A DNA stretch of 64,000 nucleotides. Source: Pedobacter sp. PLR (GTDB lineage: Bacteria; Bacteroidota; Bacteroidia; Sphingobacteriales; Sphingobacteriaceae). The stretch is from assembly GCF_026239675.1 (NCBI RefSeq), contig NZ_JAPIVQ010000003.1, positions 434,001-498,000 on the forward strand. The letters run 5' to 3'. The notes under the pieces were generated by a model. It had not been told where the DNA came from. It did not search any database and saw only the letters and a program-made list of their open reading frames with translations. Both the position numbers and the translations under genes were made by a program. Shown piece after piece: positions 36,888-45,912 of the stretch. How positions within the stretch are numbered: position 1 is the stretch's first letter; the number at the start of each line of letters is the position of its first letter.

Positions 36888-37796
36888 CTAATGTCTTTGA
36901 TTGGCGCCAGATTTGGCTACCTTTTCTATGTTGAAGAAATTAGTATGTATGTTTTTAAGCACTAACGTCAGACAGGTTCCTGCAACAAAAGGGAAGGTGA
37001 GCAAGGTGAAATTATAGCTGGCCATTATCCAGGCTATAAACAATGCCAATACCACTGATAATAATACCCAAAATCCATCCATCACTTTCGTGCCGGCAAA
37101 AACAATGGCACACAATACCGCATTGTAACTACCCAGTCCCATGGCAATGTTTTCCTGTGGAGTCAAGGATAAACAGCTTGAAATCATAGCTGCGACTACA
37201 CCAGCCGCCATTGCATACAGCGCTGAGATCGGAGAACTGATAAATACAGCAATAAAAAACAGCAATCCGGCAATGGTACTGCCCTGAAAAATAACTTGTC
37301 CGAAGCCACGTAAAGCATGGGCGAAGTCTTCATTCACCTGCGCCTCCATCATCAATACATCAGAAGCTGCTACCGGATATACCTGATGAAAAATATACAG
37401 CAAAATCCAGGTTACAAATACAAAAGGAAAGGTAAACACCGGGATTTTTTTGACAATAAAAAAGTGTTGCAGCATCGTGGCTAAAATGGCACCAATGACA
37501 ATTGCGATCCAGATGACCGCTACAGTCTGAAAATAAAATGGTAAAGCTACACCGACCAGGGCCGCGCTAAACCCGTAAAGACCGCTTTGTATCTCTTCTT
37601 CTTTGTAATTTAAAACCTTTGCCGTGATCGTACCACATAAAGTGGCGAGGATGGCACCAATTCCCATTTGCAGGGAGCCGCAAAATATTCCGGCTAAAAA
37701 CAGAAGGCCTGTCCAGGCATTTTCCTGTAACATGATTTGCCCGACTCCCTTTAATAAAGGGTCAAGCAATGGGATTCTTTGCGTTAATGATTTCAT
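36888..37796 (-). CDS. Urea transporter (UT family)
   Basis: The protein has 302 residues and about ten membrane helices in two inverted halves. The UT signature is present as 'GVGQIMLQENAWTGLLFLAGIF' (about 17-38) in half one and the matching 'GFGQVIFQGSTIAGLLFFIAVF' (about 165-186) in half two. 'GLYGFSAALVGVALP' and 'GLGSYNAVLCAIVFAG' form the pore. It lets urea move down its gradient into the cell. No urease genes are in this window. The gene is divergent from the FKBP lipoprotein gene. Confidence 0.9.
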   Translation of the reverse strand: MKSLTQRIPLLDPLLKGVGQIMLQENAWTGLLFLAGIFCGSLQMGIGAILATLCGTITAKVLNYKEEEIQSGLYGFSAALVGVALPFYFQTVAVIWIAIVIGAILATMLQHFFIVKKIPVFTFPFVFVTWILLYIFHQVYPVAASDVLMMEAQVNEDFAHALRGFGQVIFQGSTIAGLLFFIAVFISSPISALYAMAAGVVAAMISSCLSLTPQENIAMGLGSYNAVLCAIVFAGTKVMDGFWVLLSVVLALFIAWIMASYNFTLLTFPFVAGTCLTLVLKNIHTNFFNIEKVAKSGANQRH

Positions 37797-37898
37797 AAGG
37801 AGTGCTAATAAAAAAAAAGGATAGCCTGATGAGCTTCTTGCTGCACTAAACTTAGCAATAAAAACTAAGGGATCACGTTGTGAAAATCAATTAAATGA

Positions 37899-37906
37899 TA
37901 TATTTG
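37899..37906 (+). promoter_or_regulatory. -7 element TATATTTG giving a near-leaderless transcript
   Basis: An exact TAnnTTTG ends only 5 bases before the ATG at 37912. The expected transcription start falls at or next to the start codon. Confidence 0.6.
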
Positions 37907-37911
37907 CGGCA

Positions 37912-38388
37912 ATGAAAACGATAAAACACTTATTTCTATTGGTTTGCACAGCGGTATGCTTTGCAGGCTGTGCTAAAGAATTTGATCAGGAAAAGCAATT
38001 TTCAAAAGATAAAGAGCTGATCAGAAAATTTATTGCCGACCAAAAGATTCCTGAAAAAGATGTAGTAGAAGATCCTTCAGGCTTATTCTACCAGATTATT
38101 AAACGTGGAGATGTGGCTGTAGTTTATACCCCAAATACAGTGATTACTGCAGCATACGAAGGCAGATTATTGAATGGTAGTGTATTTGATAATGGCGGTG
38201 GAAAAGCGATTAGCTTTCCTCTGGGAGGTGTAATTACAGGATGGCAGATCGGTATTCCTAAAATTAATGTAGGTGGCGAAATCCGTTTACTGATTCCTTC
38301 CCAATTGGCTTATAAAAATGAAGCAACAGGTGGAATTCCGGAAAATTCAGTACTTGATTTTACAGTGAAATTAATCGACGCTAAATAA
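37912..38388 (+). CDS. FKBP-type peptidyl-prolyl isomerase lipoprotein
   Basis: The protein has 158 residues. The lipobox is FAGCAKE (cysteine 20). The FKBP domain covers about 55-156: 'DPSGLFYQIIKRGD', 'VITAAYEGRLLNGSVFDNGG' and 'VITGWQIGIPKINVGGEIRLLIPSQLAYKNEATGGIPENSVLDFTVKLI' in short pieces match the fold, including the I/W of the active pocket. It assists folding of outer-membrane or periplasmic proteins. The message is probably leaderless. A strong terminator follows. Confidence 0.9.
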   Translation: MKTIKHLFLLVCTAVCFAGCAKEFDQEKQFSKDKELIRKFIADQKIPEKDVVEDPSGLFYQIIKRGDVAVVYTPNTVITAAYEGRLLNGSVFDNGGGKAISFPLGGVITGWQIGIPKINVGGEIRLLIPSQLAYKNEATGGIPENSVLDFTVKLIDAK

Positions 38389-38448
38389 GCGGATGATTAA
38401 CCTGAACTAACAGATTAAAAAATATCAGCATCAACTGCTGTTCAAATA

Positions 38449-38490
38449 AAACGCCCTGCAATCGCTGTTATTAGTTTGCAGGGCGTTTTT
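38449..38490 (+). terminator. Intrinsic terminator after the FKBP gene
   Basis: A 12-bp stem AAACGCCCTGCA/TGCAGGGCGTTT is followed by more T residues. Confidence 0.9.
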
Positions 38491-38575
38491 GTTTCCTCCT
38501 GGTTTTTAGCTTTTTTAGCGGGAATAGCCCCTGGATTTGTCCGCTCTGCGAGGCTTCAAAAACAGGAACTCCTGT

Positions 38576-38583
38576 TATCTTTG
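38576..38583 (+). promoter_or_regulatory. -7 element TATCTTTG for the SRPBCC gene
   Basis: An exact TAnnTTTG lies about 88 bases upstream of the ATG at 38671. It shows that the longer open frame beginning at 38476 inside the terminator is not the gene. Confidence 0.55.
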
Positions 38584-38670
38584 TCTATTAGATTTTTAGA
38601 AGACAGGAAATCTTTGAATAAACTGAATTTAAGCCGTAATTTAGAAGTGAACCCGCTAAATATTGAAGCT

Positions 38671-39114
38671 ATGAAAACAATGGAATTTAAAACGATGATC
38701 AATGCTCCAGCTGAAAAAGTATGGGAAGTACTGTTGGGCGTAGACACCTATCCGATATGGACCGCGGGATTTGCCGAAGGCTCCAAAGTGAAAACGGATT
38801 GGAAAAAAGGCAGCAAGGCGATCTTTCTGGATGGAAGCGGAAATGGAATGGTCTCTGAAATTGCAGAAAATATCCCCAATAAATTCCTGTCGGTCAGACA
38901 CCTTGGGAATGTGATAAATGGTGTAGAAGACCTGGATAGCGAAGAGGTAAAAGGATGGGCCGGTGCGCTCGAAAATTATACCCTCACGGAGGTAGATGGA
39001 CAGACAGAATGGAGCATCAGCGCCGATATCACCGAAGATTTCGAGGGGTATATGCTGAAAACCTGGCCTCTGGCTCTGGCTAAAGTAAAGGAACTGGCAG
39101 AAAGTAAGGGTTAA
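38671..39114 (+). CDS. SRPBCC-domain protein
   Basis: The product has 147 residues from MKTMEFKTMINAPAEKVWEV, a typical SRPBCC/START-like opening ('INAPAEKVWEVLLGVDTYPIWTAGF'). It continues with 'KKGSKAIFLDGSGNGMVSEI' and a C-terminal helix 'EGYMLKTWPLALAKVKELAES'. The fold binds a small hydrophobic ligand; the ligand is unknown. The start at 38671 follows from the fold and from the promoter at 38576. It converges with the broken PQQ-repeat gene, whose stop is only 6 bp away. Confidence 0.85.
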   Translation: MKTMEFKTMINAPAEKVWEVLLGVDTYPIWTAGFAEGSKVKTDWKKGSKAIFLDGSGNGMVSEIAENIPNKFLSVRHLGNVINGVEDLDSEEVKGWAGALENYTLTEVDGQTEWSISADITEDFEGYMLKTWPLALAKVKELAESKG

Positions 39115-39119
39115 TTCCC

Positions 39120-40293
39120 TTACCTTTTCAGGGCATAGAAGAAGCCATTGGAGTCGCCAAAATAAAGCAGATCATTCTCTACGGTAGGGGTAGAGAGGAT
39201 AAATAGTTTTTTCCATCCGGATCAATGTCTTTTCTGACTTTATCTTTTTCATCAAATAAGGCGGCATAATGCTTTTTGCTTTCCTCCATTTGAAAGCTGG
39301 CATTTATCTTTCCCGATTCGGGATCAACAAAATAAATTCTGCCATTGAAGCATCCGAAAACCAATTCCTTGTTCATGATACGGGTAGCACCATAAACCCT
39401 CATATGGAGTGCTAAGGTCCATTTGATATCACCGTAGGTACTGCCCATGCTGTAAAACTGATGGGTATCTGATGTGCCCATATAAAGTTTGTCCTGGTAA
39501 AGAAAAGGGGTTGCAATGATCCAGCTGCCGCTTTCTTTCCTATTCCATTGTCCGGTTCCGGTTTTTAAATTGAGGGAGTAAATATTGTAATCACGGCTTC
39601 CGAAAAACACCGGATTTTCGTTTGTAGCTGCCGATTTTTGTATTTCTCCTTTTGGGAAATACAGGTCGCCAACCGTTTTAAATTTCCAGATGAGTTTACC
39701 GGTCCGGGTATCCAAAGCATAGAGTAGGCCGTCATAACTGCCTATAAGTACTTTTTTATCTTTGATCACAGGACTGGCATGTACAATTCCTCCGGTTTTA
39801 AAAGACCAGATCTTTTTTCCGGATTGTAAATCCAGCGCATAGACACTACTATCTCCACTACCGATATAAACGAGGTCTTCTGCTACAACAGGGGAGGAAA
39901 GGTAATATTCCCAGGCATCATACTGCTGTTCTCCTTTAGTAGTATAAGTCCATATCAGCTTTCCCTTGCGATGGTCTAGAGCATATACTTTTCCATCGGC
40001 ACTGGAAAAATCACTTTGTCTCCATGAATCAGGGGATCTGAATGGATGGCCCCATTTGTTTTAAATTTCCAAACTAATTCCCCTGAAATTTTGTTTAATG
40101 CATAGAAATTGTGATTGCTACTTCCGAAATAAACCGTTTGGTTGTGAATAGTCGCTGTGCCGTATACCGCATTTCCCGTGTTGAATTTCCATAACACTTT
40201 TGGTTGTGAACTACTTTTAAGATTAAAGAAAATAAAAGATAAAAAAAACAGTAATCTAATTGATGGTCTGAAAGTTGAGAACGTTATTTTCAT
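39120..40293 (-). pseudogene. PQQ-type beta-propeller repeat protein, broken by two frameshifts
   Basis: The gene begins at 40293 with a signal peptide (to SSSQ) and PQQ-like propeller blades ('VLWKFNTGNAVYGTATIHNQ', 'YFGSSNHNFYALNKISGELV'). The frame breaks near 40005-40010, where a run of five T (minus strand) would need a sixth. The other frame then continues in good propeller sequence (SSADGKVYALDHRKGKLIW, IGSYDGLLYALDTRTGKLIW) to about 39205. There a run of six A would need a seventh, and the last blade (TPTVENDLLYFGDSNG, ending FYALKR) reads in the restored frame to a stop at 39120. Both breaks sit in homopolymers, so sequencing error is possible. Intact, it would be a secreted PQQ_2-type propeller of about 390 residues. 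Confidence 0.75.
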
Positions 40294-40453
40294 GATAATA
40301 AAGTTCTTTAGGGCTGCACTCCTATTTAGAGTGCGAAATGACAGTGAAATTGAACCTATTTATAAATATATAAAAATAACTTAGCTGTAAAATTATTGCT
40401 TATTTTTAAGGAAATTAATATGATGGAGACCAGTGACCACACAATAGCTTATT

Positions 40454-42346
40454 ATGCCTGATCAATCCGCGCTCTTCAGTCATAAACGTTTTATGTTTTT
40501 TGTGTTGTTGTTAACTTTAGGGTTTAGTAGCAAAGATGGGTTCTCTCAAATTGCGGAGGTCAGGAATCTGGAATCTAGGCTCCCGGGGATTAAAGATAGC
40601 ATCAGGTATGTGGATGTACTCAACCGCATTGGTATGCTTTCCCACCTTCAATATCGGGACTCCTGTCTTTATTATGCGCAGAAAGCGCAGAGTATTGCCC
40701 TCAGACATGATTATAATAAAGGAATTGCTGACGCGCTAAACTGTCAGGGTATTTATTATATAGCCATCAACAACTACCTTTCTGCAAAATATTTTAATGA
40801 CGCCCTCCGGATTTATAAGAAAATAGACGATGAGGAAGGTATTTGTCAGGTCCAGATGAATATGGGTAGTCTGATTTTTGTGAATAAATCTGGAGGCAAT
40901 GCCCAACAATATATCCATGAAGCTTACGAGAAAAGTAAGTCTTTGAAAAAGGATTCTATCCGCTCCATCCTCATTAGCAAATACCTGAATATTGATACTG
41001 CTTTAAGTAAAGCACGTTTTAAGGAGTTGTTTGACGAAGGTTATGCCATCGCGAAAAAGAATAAAGATCACCGGATGATGATTTTCTATGCCGCCACTAC
41101 CGGTGTTAGCCTTTATGGAGCTGGAGAAAAACAGGCAGGACTGGATACGGTATTAAATGCATTGAAGCAGGCTGATTTGATGGGTTTTGAGAGTGTGAAG
41201 GTCTGGACTTACGTTGCGCTGAGTGATATGATGCTGGATCAGAAAAAAGACCAGCTGGGGATTAATTACCTGACCAATGGACTGGAAGCTTCAGAAGAGT
41301 TCGGCTACGCAGAGTATTATACCACCTTCGCAGAAAAATTATACCGCTATTATAAATCACACGGACAGCCTGAAAAGGCATATTACTATGTTTCTCTTTT
41401 ATTGGGTAAAAGAGATCAGATTGCCAGGGCTGCGGATAAGTCAGGCTTTAACTACCTGAGCTTCGCCTTGCGTGAAAATGAAAATCTGGAGCTAAAAGGT
41501 AAAGCTGATTCCAGGTTCCGGATGATTGCGTTATTGGGTTGCTTGTTTGCACTCAGCGTGGCCCTGTTGTTTTTTGTATATCGCTCTTTGCGGGCAAAAA
41601 AGGAATATGCCGAGGCTCAAAGAAAACTCCATCAACTGACATTGAGACAAAATACGGAGCTGCAAAAAACAAATCACTTCAATACCATGCTGATCTCTGT
41701 GATTGCGCATGATGTACGGCAACCTTTTAGCACCGTAGTGATGCTTTCCAGTATTTTTAATGCAGAAGTAGATTTGCTGGGGGAGGAGGAAAAGCTGGAG
41801 ATCATGAGGGAGCTCAATGGGACCGCACAGAAAAGTCTGTCCTTTATGGACGGCTTGCTGGAATGGATTAAATCAAAGAAAAATGGCTTTGAATACCATC
41901 CGGAAAAATTGATGCTCAAAGCCCTGATTGATGAGGCCAATACTTTCTTTCAGATGGGACAGGAGAAGAAAATGATCCGCCTGGAACTGGATGTTCCGGA
42001 AGATGTCAGTGTTTGCGCGCATAAGCAGATGCTGCTGTTTATTCTCCGGAATATGTTGAACAATGCGACTAAATTTTCGCCGGTAGGTGGACTGATTACC
42101 GTGGCCCTCGAGCTTGGCGCAGCAGAAATGGTGGTCAGCATTAAAGACGAGGGAGCAGGAATGAGCCAGGAAAAAATAGACCAGCTATTTACTTTAGCAG
42201 CTGCTGATGGGGAGGAAAATCAAAATCATGGCGCCGGTCTTGCCCTGAGTATTTCTTATGAGATGGCGACGATCATGAATGCGAAAATTCATGCCTGGAG
42301 TGCTTTAGGACAGGGGACCATATTTTACCTTACTTTGAAAAAATAA
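40454..42346 (+). CDS. TPR-containing sensor histidine kinase
   Basis: The protein has 630 residues. A signal or first membrane segment (about 11-32) is followed by periplasmic TPR-like repeats (about 60-330, such as 'DALNCQGIYYIAINNYLSAK'). One membrane helix lies at about 358-376. HisKA follows with 'ISVIAHDVRQPFSTVVMLS' (phospho-acceptor H419). The HATPase domain shows the N box NMLNNATKFSP, the G1 box DEGAGM and the G2 box GAGLAL. It would autophosphorylate in response to an outside signal. No response regulator is adjacent, so the partner is encoded elsewhere. Confidence 0.9.
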   Translation: MPDQSALFSHKRFMFFVLLLTLGFSSKDGFSQIAEVRNLESRLPGIKDSIRYVDVLNRIGMLSHLQYRDSCLYYAQKAQSIALRHDYNKGIADALNCQGIYYIAINNYLSAKYFNDALRIYKKIDDEEGICQVQMNMGSLIFVNKSGGNAQQYIHEAYEKSKSLKKDSIRSILISKYLNIDTALSKARFKELFDEGYAIAKKNKDHRMMIFYAATTGVSLYGAGEKQAGLDTVLNALKQADLMGFESVKVWTYVALSDMMLDQKKDQLGINYLTNGLEASEEFGYAEYYTTFAEKLYRYYKSHGQPEKAYYYVSLLLGKRDQIARAADKSGFNYLSFALRENENLELKGKADSRFRMIALLGCLFALSVALLFFVYRSLRAKKEYAEAQRKLHQLTLRQNTELQKTNHFNTMLISVIAHDVRQPFSTVVMLSSIFNAEVDLLGEEEKLEIMRELNGTAQKSLSFMDGLLEWIKSKKNGFEYHPEKLMLKALIDEANTFFQMGQEKKMIRLELDVPEDVSVCAHKQMLLFILRNMLNNATKFSPVGGLITVALELGAAEMVVSIKDEGAGMSQEKIDQLFTLAAADGEENQNHGAGLALSISYEMATIMNAKIHAWSALGQGTIFYLTLKK

Positions 42347-42533
42347 TCCAAAGCGTGTAATACGCTATTTAAAACCCTCTTTGTTTGAATTGTGTAATCT
42401 TTGTTTTGAGTATGGAAGATGGTTTAATGAATTTAGCGCCTTCATTGTGTTTTTAAGCCTCTTTGGTGTTTTGTTTAGTTGATTTATGTAATCGCATATT
42501 TGATTCTCATAATTCTCTCTGCTGGTAAATTGT

Positions 42534-42541
42534 TAATTTTG
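42534..42541 (+). promoter_or_regulatory. -7 element TAATTTTG close to the Bcr/CflA start
   Basis: An exact TAnnTTTG match ends 8 bases before the ATG at 42550, again implying a leader of only a few bases or none. Confidence 0.5.
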
Positions 42542-42549
42542 CCGCATCT

Positions 42550-43779
42550 ATGATTACAACTCTATCAAAAACAAAAACAATAAAAGAAAACCATCAGCAG
42601 ATTGCGACGTGGCTGGCTTTTGCTTTACTTCCTTTATCGGGCTTTGCTACCGATATATATATCCCCTCACTGCCCACTATGGCAGGAGTATTGAATGTTT
42701 CCAGTATCCAGGTCCAGCTTACTTTGAGTATTTTCCTGATCAGTTATGGCGTATCCCAATTGTTTATCGGTAGTGTGCTGGACAGCTTTGGCAGGTATAA
42801 AGTTTGCCTGGTTTCTCTTTTGATCTTCGCGGCAGCCAGTCTGGTGATTGCCCTTACGCATAATATTTACCTGATTTACGCCATGCGGGTCATCCATGGC
42901 CTTACAGTGGGTGCAATTGTAGTCGCCAAAAGAGCCTATTTTGTCGATGTTTTTAAAGGTGATCAGCTTAAACATTACCTCAGCTTGTTTTCTATCATCT
43001 GGTCTACCGGGCCAATTGTAGCCCCTTTTGTGGGTGGCTACCTGCAGGCAGCTTTTGGTTGGGAATCCAATTTCTATTTTCTGGCAGGATTTGCTGTGGT
43101 TTTTGCAGCACTGGAACTGATTTACAGCGGAGAAACCCTGGTTCATGCGACGGAATTTAATTTCAGAAAGATTGTAAATATCTATCTGGATATGATTAAA
43201 ACAGCCAGTTTTACCCTGGGGATTGTCATGCTGGGTCTGGCTTATTGCATGGTGATGGTCTACAATATGACCGGTCCTTTTATCATCGAACATCAGCTTA
43301 ATTTTTCTCCGGTGATTGCTGGTTATAGCTCACTGGTACTGGGTTTTGCCTGGATGGTAGGTGGCTTTATCGGTAAAGCAACCATCAACAGGCCCTTCTT
43401 TAGCCGGTTGGTATGGAATGTCTCTTTGCAACTGGCATTTGTTGCGGTCATGATTTTTAGCCTGAACTACGTCAGTAATTTATATTCACTGATTTTCTTT
43501 GCCTTTATCATTCATGTGGGGGCTGGTTATACTTTTAATAACTATTTCACTTTCTGTCTGAGTAAATTCCCGAAAAATGCAGGTATTGCAGGCGGACTTA
43601 CCGGGGGAATTACCTATGTAATTGTTTCCTTTTTAAGTTATGGTATCGTGAATATCGTTCCTGCACAAGATGAAAGGAATCTGAGTTACAGTTACCTGAT
43701 TCTGATTTTGTTGTCTATTGTTATTATGTTTTTCATCTTTAGAATGAACAAGAAACAGCCTGAAGGTATAGCAGCATAG
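42550..43779 (+). CDS. Bcr/CflA-type drug efflux MFS transporter
   Basis: The protein has 409 residues and 12 membrane helices. The family's opening 'FALLPLSGFATDIYIPSLPTMA' (about 27-48) and motif A variant 'GSVLDSFGRYKVCLVSL' (about 74-90) are clear. 'RVIHGLTVGAIVVAKRAYFVD' (about 117-137) is the R-rich helix-4 motif. It is a DHA1 drug:H+ antiporter, related to bicyclomycin/chloramphenicol pumps. The substrate is unknown. A sigma-like/anti-sigma-like gene pair follows about 50 bp later. Confidence 0.88.
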   Translation: MITTLSKTKTIKENHQQIATWLAFALLPLSGFATDIYIPSLPTMAGVLNVSSIQVQLTLSIFLISYGVSQLFIGSVLDSFGRYKVCLVSLLIFAAASLVIALTHNIYLIYAMRVIHGLTVGAIVVAKRAYFVDVFKGDQLKHYLSLFSIIWSTGPIVAPFVGGYLQAAFGWESNFYFLAGFAVVFAALELIYSGETLVHATEFNFRKIVNIYLDMIKTASFTLGIVMLGLAYCMVMVYNMTGPFIIEHQLNFSPVIAGYSSLVLGFAWMVGGFIGKATINRPFFSRLVWNVSLQLAFVAVMIFSLNYVSNLYSLIFFAFIIHVGAGYTFNNYFTFCLSKFPKNAGIAGGLTGGITYVIVSFLSYGIVNIVPAQDERNLSYSYLILILLSIVIMFFIFRMNKKQPEGIAA

Positions 43780-43828
43780 TTTATTTTAATTTTGTTTTTG
43801 CTAAACTTTGGTTAAATTAGAGGTAATC

Positions 43829-44302
43829 ATGCTCGAATCTACCGCTCAGGTGACAATAGATCACCAAACTCAAAGCATACGCTGTCTTTATGATAAGCAT
43901 GCGGGAATGCTATTAGGTTATATTTTTGAAGTGGTAAAAGACCGAAAATTAGCCGAAGAATACTTAGTGAAGATCTTTTCAGCCCTTTCCTTACTGCGGG
44001 AAAAGCAGGGTGAGGTGGACATCAATACCTGGTGTCAGTTGCTGAAATATACAAAAACAAAATTGCTGCTGCTTCATGTGCAGAACAGGTACGAAGAGAC
44101 TCATGCTCATCCTGGAATGACAGTGGTTGGTCCAGCGAATATTTACCTGGACCGGTTAAATGAAATGCAAAGAAGGGTTTTCTGTGAAGTTTATCATCAT
44201 GGCCAAACAATTTCGGCATTATCAGTAGCACTAAATACAACAGAGGATTTAACCAGAAAGACTTTAAAAGAGGCTTTCCTAATTATGAGAAGCGGTGGTT
44301 AA
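43829..44302 (+). CDS. Diverged ECF sigma-like protein
   Basis: About 157 residues from MLESTAQVTIDHQ. I chose the ATG at 43829 over an upstream TTG at 43808. The first part resembles sigma region 2 (CLYDKHAGMLLGYIFEVVKDRKLAEEYLVKIF). The C-terminal part is a degenerate region 4 (RLNEMQRRVFCEVYHHGQTISALSVALN) in which the usual E-I-A helix is altered. It overlaps by 8 bp an anti-sigma-like gene, the normal arrangement for an ECF pair. It may act as a real sigma with unusual promoter choice or as a decoy. Confidence 0.65.
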   Translation: MLESTAQVTIDHQTQSIRCLYDKHAGMLLGYIFEVVKDRKLAEEYLVKIFSALSLLREKQGEVDINTWCQLLKYTKTKLLLLHVQNRYEETHAHPGMTVVGPANIYLDRLNEMQRRVFCEVYHHGQTISALSVALNTTEDLTRKTLKEAFLIMRSGG

Positions 44303-44798
44303 AATAAACGAGTACTTAGAAAGCGGGGCATTGGAATCCTATGTATTAGGCGCTGCCTCTAAAGCTGAAATTGAAGAGCTGTTGTCCCTTAAATCCAAAC
44401 ATCCTCAGGTTGAAGAAGCCCTGGCTATTCTGGAAGCTGATCTGGAACGTATCGCGGAACATATGGCCATTGCGCCACCGCCAAATACCTGGCTGAAGAT
44501 TGAAGCCAGTATGAACGAACTGGTGACCAGCCCAAAGATGGAATACCTCATCGGTGAAGAGCCGGTAGAAAGAAGCCGCCCCAATCCAGGATCACGTAAA
44601 ACTGAGCAGTTTATTGAGGTAGAAGGAGAATCCGGTCATATGCGTATCCACAAGATATGGAGATGGGTATTCGGAGCCGTATTTATATTGGGTAAGATAT
44701 TTTTAGCCTTTGCCATCTATTATTACCTGGAGAATAAACATACACAGGAAGAAATTCAACAGTTGAAAATCGAGCTGAGTAACCAGAGAAAAAAATAA
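44295..44798 (+). CDS. RskA-like membrane anti-sigma factor
   Basis: The protein has 167 residues and starts at a GTG overlapping the preceding gene by 8 bp. The N-terminal 'YLESGALESYVLGAASKAEIEELLSLKSKHPQVEEAL' (about 5-41) and 'AIAPPPNTWLKIEASM' match the anti-sigma-K (RskA) N-terminal domain. One membrane helix lies at about 123-142 (WVFGAVFILGKIFLAFAIYY). A short coiled tail (TQEEIQQLKIELSNQRKK) replaces the large extracytoplasmic RskA domain, so this is a truncated form. It would hold the adjacent sigma-like protein at the inner membrane. Confidence 0.75.
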   Translation: MVKINEYLESGALESYVLGAASKAEIEELLSLKSKHPQVEEALAILEADLERIAEHMAIAPPPNTWLKIEASMNELVTSPKMEYLIGEEPVERSRPNPGSRKTEQFIEVEGESGHMRIHKIWRWVFGAVFILGKIFLAFAIYYYLENKHTQEEIQQLKIELSNQRKK

Positions 44799-44806
44799 CT
44801 ATACAG

Positions 44807-44855
44807 GAAATCCGGATTTTCACTGCGCTCTGCAGTAGAAATCCGGATTTTTCAT
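44807..44855. terminator. Inverted-repeat terminator between convergent genes
   Basis: Two copies of the self-complementary word AAATCCGGATTT (44810-44821 and 44841-44852) flank a CTGC..GCAG spacer, and T-runs follow on both strands. Confidence 0.75.
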
Positions 44856-44879
44856 GTAAGTAATAACTGATTTGGGATC

Positions 44880-45539
44880 CTAGTTGAATAACCGGATGAT
44901 CTTGTCGTAAGTCAGCTCCTTATAGTCATTGATATATAAATCGCATATCGGAAGTTCTTCAATCGTATGGGAAGTTAAAACACCTACTACGCGCATCCCT
45001 GCATTTAATGCAGCAGAAATCCCCGAATAAGAATCTTCAAACACCAGACATTGATCCGGTGATACTCCCAGGTTTTTTGCAGAGGTTAAGTAAACTTCCG
45101 GATCTGGTTTGTGTTTTTTCACATCTTCGCTGGCCATAATAGAGCCTAGTTTATTCCTGATGTCTACCTCGCTGAGGATCAATTCAAGATTGGCATAAGG
45201 TGCAGAAGTAGCAACACCTAGTTTAACCCCATGGCTTTCCAGATCTGTCATGAACTCAACGATACCGGCAATCGGTTCAATATGGTCTTTGTAGATTTCG
45301 CGGAATAACCCTTCCTTTTCTTCTTCCAGTTCGAACAATTCAGTGCCGGTAACCGGTCTGTTGAAAAAGTGACTGAAGATATAGCTGTTGCTTTTTCCAA
45401 ACATGTGTTGGGCAAACTCCTCTTCTGTAGGAGCCAGATTTCTAAGGGAAAAGAAATGACGAAAGGCAAGTGAATGATAAGGATTGGTATGGCAGATAAC
45501 GCCATCCATGTCAAAGATGACTGCAATTTCTTGATTCAT
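44880..45539 (-). CDS. HAD-family phosphatase (beta-phosphoglucomutase-like subgroup)
   Basis: The protein has 219 residues. Motif I is FDMDGVI with the nucleophile D10 and the acid D12. An alpha-helical cap covers about 18-85. Motif II is 'VATSAPYAN', motif III the lysine in 'KHKPDPEVYL', and motif IV 'VFEDSYSGISAALNAGMRVVGV'. This layout (subfamily IA, with the ED..G..A loop) is that of sugar-phosphate phosphatases and beta-phosphoglucomutases. The substrate is not determined. It is a single gene read leftward. Confidence 0.9.
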   Translation of the reverse strand: MNQEIAVIFDMDGVICHTNPYHSLAFRHFFSLRNLAPTEEEFAQHMFGKSNSYIFSHFFNRPVTGTELFELEEEKEGLFREIYKDHIEPIAGIVEFMTDLESHGVKLGVATSAPYANLELILSEVDIRNKLGSIMASEDVKKHKPDPEVYLTSAKNLGVSPDQCLVFEDSYSGISAALNAGMRVVGVLTSHTIEELPICDLYINDYKELTYDKIIRLFN

Positions 45540-45563
45540 CCCGTAAAGTTAATCACTAATCGG

Positions 45564-45608
45564 GGAAAAAATACAACCGCCTGCAATTCCTTGAGAAATA
45601 CAGGCGGT
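45564..45608 (-). terminator. Intrinsic terminator for the 58-residue protein gene
   Basis: On the minus strand an 8-bp stem ACCGCCTG/CAGGCGGT (45576-45608) is followed by TTGTATTTTTT. Confidence 0.8.
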
Positions 45609-45613
45609 GAAAT

Positions 45614-45790
45614 TTATTTGTTCGTTCTTTTTCGGGTATTGTCTTTGTTGGAAGTCTGATCCGATCGTTGTCCGCCACCATTGGTAATACCTATTTTTTT
45701 CTTGTCGTCTTTTACACTGTGATAGGCACGATCTGAGGTCGGATTCCCCTGGCTAACGCCACTGTTTTTGGGATGTTGTTCTTTGTTCAT
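45614..45790 (-). CDS. 58-residue hydrophilic small protein
   Basis: On the minus strand an ATG at 45790 opens a frame MNKEQHPKNSGVSQGNPTSD...GGGQRSDQTSNKDNTRKRTNK with its stop at 45614. It is polar, rich in N, K, S, G and Q, with no hydrophobic segment, so it is likely disordered. Support for a real gene comes from its own strong terminator at 45564-45608 and its position in an otherwise empty gap between two leftward genes. Similar short disordered proteins are common in Pedobacter-like genomes and are sometimes stress-induced. The function is unknown. Confidence 0.6.
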   Translation of the reverse strand: MNKEQHPKNSGVSQGNPTSDRAYHSVKDDKKKIGITNGGGQRSDQTSNKDNTRKRTNK

Positions 45791-45912
45791 GATGATTCCT
45801 TTCTATGTTTATAATTTAAAAACAACTGTTGGTGGATTTAGTTTTATCAGAATTCTTCGTTTTCATAGTGATTCCGGCTGTTTCATTTAAGGTTAGCGGG
45901 AGCAAACCAGGC

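Noticed and set aside
38476..38670. N-terminal extension of the SRPBCC protein beginning at TTG 38476
   Set aside because: It begins inside the FKBP terminator and contains the TATCTTTG promoter; the domain begins at the ATG at 38671.
42667..43293. 208-codon minus-strand frame
   Set aside because: It is antisense to the Bcr/CflA transporter, with Q/H/N-rich artefactual composition.
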